Source: Polytrichum commune (lineage: Eukaryota; Streptophyta; Polytrichopsida; Polytrichales; Polytrichaceae). Taken from it: DNA of 64,000 nt. The DNA lies in NCBI GenBank assembly GCA_950295325.1, contig OX485808.1:16452527-16516526 (forward strand). The letters are read 5' to 3'. The notes under the pieces are model-generated. The model saw nothing but the letters and a program-made list of their open reading frames with translations. It did no database searches and had not been told where the DNA came from. A program made the translations under genes and the position numbers. How positions within the stretch are numbered: position 1 is the first letter of the stretch; each line of letters starts with the position of its first letter. Positions 57,481 through 64,000 of the stretch are shown in pieces.

Positions 57481-60400
57481 GGGGCCACGTCGGAAGCACA
57501 AGGACAAGGAAGCGATGAAGACAGAAAGCCTGCCTCCAAGGCAAGGCAAGGCAAGCAAAGACTCCATTCCATGGTTATAAAGTCCTGTGGATGCCGTGCT
57601 GGATTCTTCAGTTCCCGACATGAAGGAGCGAGGGAGGGGCCCTGAAAGGTAAAGTTTCACACTCCCAAGAGGCTCCAAGCCTGCGTTGCATGGCAGGCAG
57701 GCAGGCAGGCCATGTACTCGTCCTCCTTACACTGACTGATATGTGCAATTACGTTGCCTTCGTGAATAGGTTGCTCTTTGCCCATGCAACTTATGGCCCC
57801 CCTCCCCACATGACCTTACCAAATAATAACCAAAGTTTTTTTCTAAAAACTAGGTAAAGCTCCCTCAGTTATAGTGGAGGCATCCGGCTATCCTAATGCA
57901 CCTACGAGAACTTGTTCCGGAGACTTTTTGAGTAGGTTTTCGTTAAGTAGTTTTCACACATGTTCATGGTTTTCTCTACCAAGCCATGAATGTTGGGTAG
58001 TTTTTGTCCCATCCCCAAATCCCTTACTACTCCTCTACCTAACCATCTGTTTTTGTTAATGGAGCTCCTCGTGTCCTCTTAGTTAAGACAAAAAAAGGGA
58101 CCTATCACAAGGGTGGGAGGCGACACTTTTGAAGGTCTTATATTCTTGCCTCATGTCTAGGTACCGATGGGAGGGTCGGTGCTTGAGGCTCAAAACCTCC
58201 ACTTTTAAACCATGCCACATCATTTGCCAACTAGGCTTGGCACTGGATATATGTCGATGGTGTGAAGGCCGTGTTTTTAGAACCAACTTTTAGGCTTAGA
58301 TAAAGTCAGGTGAGGAGGGGGCATTAGCTTGGGTCGAAATTAAATTTGGCAAATTTATAACAAAAAAAACTACTCATTTATATAGAAAAAGCATTAAAAG
58401 AAAACACATGACTTTTCTTACAGTGGTGATGAAATTCAAAACAATCTGAGACGTCGATAGATTAACGTGGGGCAACCGAATCGCACATATTAGTGTAGCT
58501 CTCTCTAATTTAGTTAATTTCGCTCAGCTAACTCCTCTTGCTTTGTATGGTGGACTTAGGGTTAGCCATGTGACAACATGGAAGTATGGCATACAAGTGT
58601 GCCTCTCAATCATGCAACATAAAAAGCTTTGAATTTTATGCTGCTCGAATTTTATTTTATTTTTGGTTGATTTGACACTGAAATTAGTGGGGTGTTAATT
58701 TTTATTTGGTTTTGTTAGCCTAAATCAGATGTCAATGTGAACATGGTCTCAAGGGAACTAAGAGGTTGTAATTGAACAATTTGAAAAGGCTAGTGTCTTG
58801 AGATATTAGAAAGTAGAAGTTGCAAAGACTATAGCTTGATTGAAAAGGGTGTGTAAGTTGGAATCTGCATGTGCTGATTGAAAGGTACTTAGGGGAGGAA
58901 GTTTTGAGGAGGAGGGCTTGTAATCTATAGAAAAAAAACTCTCTCGGTGAACTGCTTCTCAAGCTCCTTCATAAATTGTGGAACTGTCGAAAATATATGT
59001 GAGATATAATCTTCTACACAAAGAGTGATTCCTTGGTTGCAAGGCAATCGTCTAAATCTTTAAAAGTCTTTTGAAAGTGATTCTAGGGTGAATGTATTGG
59101 ACCGTAGTTATTTTTGGACCACCTAAATTTAGACTTGAAGTTGAATTGTAACTTACTGTGTTTGATGAACAAGGAGCGATTCCATGATTTTGACTGTGTC
59201 ATCTTCTATTAAAACTCTTGTTAAATTCCATTGTCTCTTTTTGTTGTGAATTGAGAGAGACATATTAGCCTAATTGGATTGCAATTTGTTGGAATGTGAA
59301 TGGTAAGGTCACCACAATTGAGAGCGAGGCCAAGGGTCGTATGAGTCTTGTAAAGTTGCAAAGAGAGGAGTGATTCCTCAAGCCTTTGAAGTTGGTCAAC
59401 ATTGTCTTAAGTCTTTAGAATGGATTGTTTGTGATGGTCAATACAGGGTAAGCAATTTGTCTTTGAGCTTTTGGTTCAAGTATTAAAGATATGTCAAGCA
59501 CAAATCAATTGGATTAAAAGATTGTCATTTCATCTCAAGTAAGATAGAAACTAAGGTTAAGTAACAATAATCAGGTGGAATATTAGTGTATGGTTGCCAA
59601 GCACATCTGCAACTCAAATAGTTTGATCATGTATGAGCAGATGTTATACATCATATTGTACATGAACCAATTGAAATTGCTTCCAAGGAATTTAAATAAG
59701 TGAGGAAAGACGTGTGAGTATTACTGCTCCAAGGACTCTCCGTGAGTTATTTTGTTGAGCAAAGACTATTGTTGTTGTAGTAATGAAGTATGTCTCTTGA
59801 CAAAATGCCTGAAAAAACCCATGTATGGACTGTGAAAATTAGGTGAGGGCATAGTCTGGTTAATTATATGAAGGACATCCTCCCACAACAACTGTTGTGC
59901 AATTGACTAATGATATGCATAGTCGAGGGATTTGGGAATTGGAAGGCCATGGGTTTGTCTAAGTAGGAGTTACATGTTACTATGCCTTCTTAACCTTTGG
60001 TAGGAAGGAGATTAAAGGGACAACCAAGAGACCATTGCATAGTGAAAGAAGGTGAAGAGGCCAAGACGACGAACAAACTAAGTGACCTAATCATAGTAAG
60101 GACGAGGCTTTCATTTGAAATTGGCATGAATCCATTATGATATGTTGGAGTGGTTGTCACGGATTAATCAAGATGTGGTGACTGGATACATTGGATAAAT
60201 GGTGTTCTCACTTAAAGGGGATTTAATTAAATGACCAAAAATATTCAACTTAACCATGATGTGGTTGATTTATGGACATCATGGTTACCTTGGCTAAAAC
60301 CAAGTAAAAGACCATTGCTTGACTGTGTAATTAAATTACGAAATAATAAAGGAAGACGGGGAATCTTGGAAGGATGACCGCACCGCATTTTCAATTTACA

Positions 60401-60809
60401 CTAAAAAAAGATTATTTAAAACAAGATTATTGACTTTACCAAAGTGCCCTTGGCTTTGGAAAATAAAGACTCAAATGAGATACTTATGCAAGACTATTGC
60501 TGATGGCTATGCCTATGCTTGTGCATTGCACTTGGTATAGTTAAAATAAACACACTACCAAATTGTTGTCTAGAAAAATAATGTGAGATTAAGTGACTGT
60601 TACAAATGCATGTACTATGATTGAGTGATTTTGTAATCCCTATGCTAAAAATAATAAATTGTAATTCTAAAACATGGAATAACATCAAATCACCTCATGA
60701 TTGTCCTAATGAAATTTATCTGAGATACCTAGATGATATAAAAATCAGCTTTTAAGTCTTCCTTGATTGGTTCCCTAGTTTTTTTGTCCTATCCAAAATC
60801 CTAACTACA
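57481..60809. other. unassigned 3.3 kb, right end possibly an LTR
   Basis: (GCAG)n lies at 57689-57708. No gene was recognised in the first kilobase. From about 58.7 kb the composition becomes even and slightly G-rich, without repeats shared elsewhere in the window. Its right border ends in ...CTACA just before a primer-binding-site-like sequence, so at least the last part may be a 5' LTR. I could not find the LTR start or a second LTR. Confidence 0.35.
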
Positions 60810-60812
60810 TTT

Positions 60813-60830
60813 TGGCGATGCTGTTGGAGA
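60813..60830 (+). other. candidate retrotransposon primer-binding site
   Basis: TGGCGATGCTGTTGGAGA, preceded by TT and an LTR-like ...CA end, resembles the TGGCGCCGTTGCCGGGGA site used by several plant Ty3/Gypsy lineages. It lies 0.5 kb upstream of a gag-type zinc knuckle on the same strand. Confidence 0.45.
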
Positions 60831-61289
60831 AAGGCTTCGGTTGATTAAAGTCTAGGTACGTAAGTTTGTTGGGAAACCCTGATAGACTATAGTCTTGTGC
60901 AAGAAGTTTGAACGAAATCTTTAGGAAAGGCAAAAGTAAAAAAAAGAAGAAAAGGAAGAGACAAAACTATTTCTTTTATTCTACAAATCCTAAAGTGGTA
61001 TTTTAAACTTAAAATTGCAAGAGCTTATATCTTTAGGATTGAAAACACACATCCCATTCAAGGATTCAACCAAGGTATAGGGGGTTGACAAAAAAAGAAA
61101 TACAACTAGTTACATTTTTGAAATATTGGCCTTTCGGATTACCAAAAACCAATTTGGGAAAATTGAGTTCAATAGGAAATGAGAAAGTTGTTAGTAGAAT
61201 CTTAAAAACAAGTCCGTGAACTCCAACTTATCACAAAAGAGGATTTGTTAATTGATAAGAGCCAATTTGGAGGAATTTGTCAATGAAAG

Positions 61290-61410
61290 ACTCCTCACAG
61301 AATAGTGTGTTGGATTTGCAAATGTCTGGGGCACTTCTCAAAAGATTGTGAAGTGAATGAGCTTAAGCTTAAAGCTAACTGTATAAAAGCACCAAGATCA
61401 AAGTTGTCAA
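61290..61410 (+). pseudogene. gag zinc-knuckle relic (CCHC)
   Basis: The frame reads RIVCWICKCLGHFSKDCE and then VNELKLKANCIKAPRSKLST to a stop. CWICKCLGHFSKDC (61308-61349) is an exact CX2CX4HX4C retroviral-type nucleocapsid knuckle. The frame is closed a few codons upstream, so this is a remnant. With the candidate primer-binding site it marks a decayed LTR retrotransposon. Confidence 0.65.
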
Positions 61411-61446
61411 CTTGAACAATAGGATCACAAACATACTTCTTATGAG

Positions 61447-62030
61447 ATGATTATCTCTAAGAATATTGTGGATCAAATAAATGAACTTTCAAAATGTGGC
61501 TCAAGGAACTTAAACCAACATAAATGGACACCCTTGATAGTTGGTTTTATAGAGGACCACATTTGTTTGTTGCCTTGTATTATTTTTACAAATCCACATT
61601 TAGGGGGGCTAGTATCATATTGGACCAAATACCCCAACCTATCTAAAAGGATTTTTAGCTAAATTTCTTAATCTTGCACACCCCATTTGTAAGACCAACT
61701 TTTGGAAAAAAAGTCTAGAAAAATGAAGAGGATTTTAATGAAATTGTGATTAATAAAGGATACCCAAGTTTGAGAGTTGACCTTAGAATTCTGTTTTTGA
61801 TTTATAGTCAACATAAAAAAAAAATCTCCCAGTCAACAAATTTGGGTACAGTTGTTGGATTGGTGGACAATTCACTAGTACTAAAGCTTGTTTTTCTGAT
61901 GGACCCTTTGATCCTTGTGTAAATGTAAACATTCTAGATTTCATGGAACCTTCGACTCAACATGTAAATTGTGTTGATTTCACCAAATTATGCTTGAATG
62001 GAAAGAAAATGTCCACAAGAAGGTCCAGAT
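61447..62030 (+). pseudogene. coding-like sequence downstream of the zinc knuckle
   Basis: 61447-61662 is open for 71 codons (for example NELSKCGSRNLNQHKWTPLI and GFIEDHICLLPCIIFTNPHL). At about 61885-62015 another stretch reads FSDGPFDPCVNVNILDFMEP. Both are protein-like but match no domain I know. Position suggests the continuation of the decayed retrotransposon polyprotein, without recognisable protease or reverse transcriptase motifs. Confidence 0.3.
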
Positions 62031-62243
62031 AAATGAGAATCACTATGTGCAACTTCCATACTCGAACTTGCACATGCAAAATCGCATACATAGACAACCT
62101 CAGTAAGAAAAGCAACCAATGACAAGGCTATGGAGGATCATGTAATTGCTAGAGTATCAAAGTTAGAAAGTGGAGAGGCTAAAGATATGTCCTAAAATTA
62201 CTAAATGGAAATCCTGATATTGAATCAAGTTTAGAAATACAAA

Positions 62244-63594
62244 CACGGGGAGGTGACTATCGGAATTTTAGAAACCACGTGAGATAAAAAATAGGGTCAA
62301 TTTAATTCGTTGAAGGTAAAATTTATACATTCATTAGATCTACCATAGCTTTGGAAATATGTCCCCTACATGTTTATATGTAAAATAAGGCGGTGAATAA
62401 TTTATCCATTTTAGTAATCAGTAGAAAAAAAATAGGATTATAGATATTGGATCCCCCCAAATGTGTGTAGTAGAATCAATAGAATAATTATGGGTTAGAC
62501 TACTTGGATGAAGAATTGTGTAATTCTGTCCAAATTTGAATGAAACGCGTTAGTTTGGAGGGAAAGTTATGGATTTTTTTGGGGGAAGGAATGTTGTGAC
62601 TTCTCAACGGCGCTTGGGTTTGCTTAGGGTTTGGACAAGCATAGTGGTGTGAAGGTGGTGAAGCGTTTGGGTAGGAGGTCTTGCATTGGTGAAGCGTGGC
62701 ACAAAGACGGTAGGTAAGACACATTTTTTGGAGCTTTCTTCTTTGCTCCATAGCATTCACAACATTCACACAGGGTGTTTCACAAGCGCCAAAGATTCAG
62801 CTTGCTCCGCTCTCGTGAGGTATGTCCGCCTCATGCCAACAATTAGTTTTAGTTCTTTGTCATCATTGGTGTTAAACCTCTCCAAAATTTTTGTCTTATC
62901 ATGACATAAGAGAGGATATTGATATGTACCTTGACATGTATTGGAGGGTGCATAGTTATATCCTAACCCTTCATATTGTAAATATTTGGTACAAGGTTGA
63001 ATGTGTTTGTGAACACAATTAAAGTAAATATTTTCAATTTGTGTATTTAGTTTTTTTCAATTGACTGCAATCTTTTGTTTTAGAGTAGATAATTATGCAA
63101 AATTTTCATGTCTTATGACAATTGATTATATTTATTATTTTGTTCTATCCGTGTTTACAACTTGTCTATGTTAGCTTGTACATTTTATCATCTCCATGTT
63201 CATTGGTAATCTTTTAAGTAAACTCCAAGTGTTATTGATTGTGTTTTGAATGGTACTTTGAATGCTTTAGCATTGGTATAACTAATTGAAACCGATTAAA
63301 TGACAAGATGGATGGTATGGAATGTTTGTTGCTCACATAGTCGATTCTGCAATGCTATAGTATTCTGTTCATTATTTGGTACATGTACAATTTATAAAAA
63401 AAACATGATGCTACAAATTGGTCTCTCCAAAAAAATTACAAATAAACATAGGGTGCTTAAAAATATGTCAAAGCAACTTTATATCTACAAATAGGGAGGG
63501 AAAAAATACCGAGAGGTGCATAAATAACCCCCCCCATTAAATACCCCATTATCGCACGTGGTTACAAAATGTAAGAGGGTGTGATCCCCCCGTG
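62244..63594. mobile_element. F2 element, 1.35 kb, perfect 8-bp duplication
   Basis: The ends are CACGGGGAGGTGACTATCGG and, on the other strand, CACGGGGGGATCACACCCTC. Flanks are AATACAAA (62236-62243 and 63595-63602). The left 0.4 kb and right 0.5 kb align with the copy at 16314-18074. The core (about 62640-63050) is unrelated to that copy and has no clear coding frame. It is inserted in AT-rich sequence between retrotransposon pieces. Confidence 0.85.
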
Positions 63595-63691
63595 AATACA
63601 AATCCCTAAAGAAAATGATGGTCGAAGAGAAAAAATATCACCTCTTAAACCACAATAACTTCATTTTGATTCAACTTTAGGTGGTTCATAA

Positions 63692-64000
63692 ATAGTTGTG
63701 TTACAGAGTCTTTTGACACCTTCACCTCCTTCACTATTTTTCACACCTTTACCACCTCTAGCAACACCTTTGCTACCTTTACTATCACCACCGCTTCCTA
63801 ATACAATGGCTAATCCAACTCCTAGAATAACCAACATAGTACATATCCCATACTTCCTTGGAAGATTGGAATCCGATCCCGATACACATGTAGCAAAATT
63901 TGAATTTACATGCGCAACCAATGATGTTCCCATTGCTAAGTTTCAAGAAGTTTTTGCTGCTTCTTTACAAGATGCATTTGCAAGGTACCAAAGACAACCA
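63692..64000 (+). CDS. Ty3/Gypsy-type gag, N-terminal part, cut by window edge
   Basis: Open frame from a stop at 63689 to the window end. The first ATG is at 63806. The upstream 38 codons are proline/leucine-rich and may be leader. The protein continues with ITNIVHIPYFLGRLESDPDT, HVAKFEFTCATNDVP and KFQEVFAASLQDAFARYQRQ. The pattern 'F.GRLE.DPDTHV..FEF.C..N.V......F...L...A' is the start of the plant retrotransposon gag (capsid) domain. No stop is seen in the 65 codons available, so the element may be young. Its order relative to the zinc knuckle at 61308 shows that it belongs to a different element. The 5' LTR was not identified in the 90 bases between it and the F2 insertion. Confidence 0.7.
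   Translation, partial: MVVLQSLLTPSPPSLFFTPLPPLATPLLPLLSPPLPNTMANPTPRITNIVHIPYFLGRLESDPDTHVAKFEFTCATNDVPIAKFQEVFAASLQDAFARYQRQP

Noticed and set aside
16314-63594. The pair 16314-18074 and 62244-63594 as LTRs of a retrotransposon
   Set aside because: Their ends are inverted, not TG...CA. Each copy has its own 8-bp duplication, the cores differ, and no primer-binding site follows.
1-64000. CRISPR array, prophage, operon or other bacterial system
   Set aside because: Spliced gene, plant telomere repeats and eukaryotic transposons throughout; no regularly spaced short repeats with unique spacers were seen.

Overview
The window looks like nuclear DNA of a land plant with a large, repeat-rich genome. 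It is AT-rich. It holds one intact gene with two small GT-AG introns, an interstitial array of the plant telomere unit (CCCTAAA) at about 19.8 kb, and dense layers of transposable elements. The gene product resembles gibberellin 20-oxidase, a plant family. A DD34E Tc1-type transposase relic and many long poly-C/poly-G runs are unusual for a flowering plant and make a non-seed plant (moss, liverwort, lycophyte or fern) a reasonable guess, but I cannot place the species.

Layout. 0-1 kb: two repeats. 1-1.6 kb: a decayed coding fragment. 2.3-4.1 kb, minus strand: the 2-oxoglutarate dioxygenase gene in three exons (376 codons), with a GC-richer, apparently low-copy upstream region to about 6 kb. 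6-64 kb: no further intact host gene that I can support. This part is transposon debris in which many insertions are defined to the base by terminal inverted repeats (TIRs) and target-site duplications (TSDs).

The best-defined elements are: four members of an 8-bp-TSD family with shared ends and unrelated cores (10.5, 12.6, 16.3 and 62.2 kb); PIF/Harbinger-like MITEs with TTA/TAA duplications, including one inserted head-to-tail into the middle of another copy (48.3-49.3 kb); a TTAA-flanked piggyBac-like MITE (47.0 kb) whose empty target site survives in a related repeat at 45.3 kb; a Tc1-like element with long inverted repeats around a DD34E relic (32.7-33.9 kb); two pogo-like elements, one with a helix-turn-helix relic (24.0 and 45.4 kb); a CACTA-type MITE with perfect 71-bp arms (50.7 kb); a hAT element (56.7 kb); a tRNA-derived SINE family with a (TATC)n tail (46.3 and 35.3 kb); three LINE fragments (13.0, 42.9 and 44.2 kb); and Ty3/Gypsy-type pieces at the right end, with a gag open at the window edge.

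The genes do not form a pathway here. The single metabolic gene sits at the edge of a transposon-dominated region. The main interest is the variety of cut-and-paste families, their nesting order, and a possible cargo-carrying family. All family assignments rest on reading the sequence by eye, without database searches.
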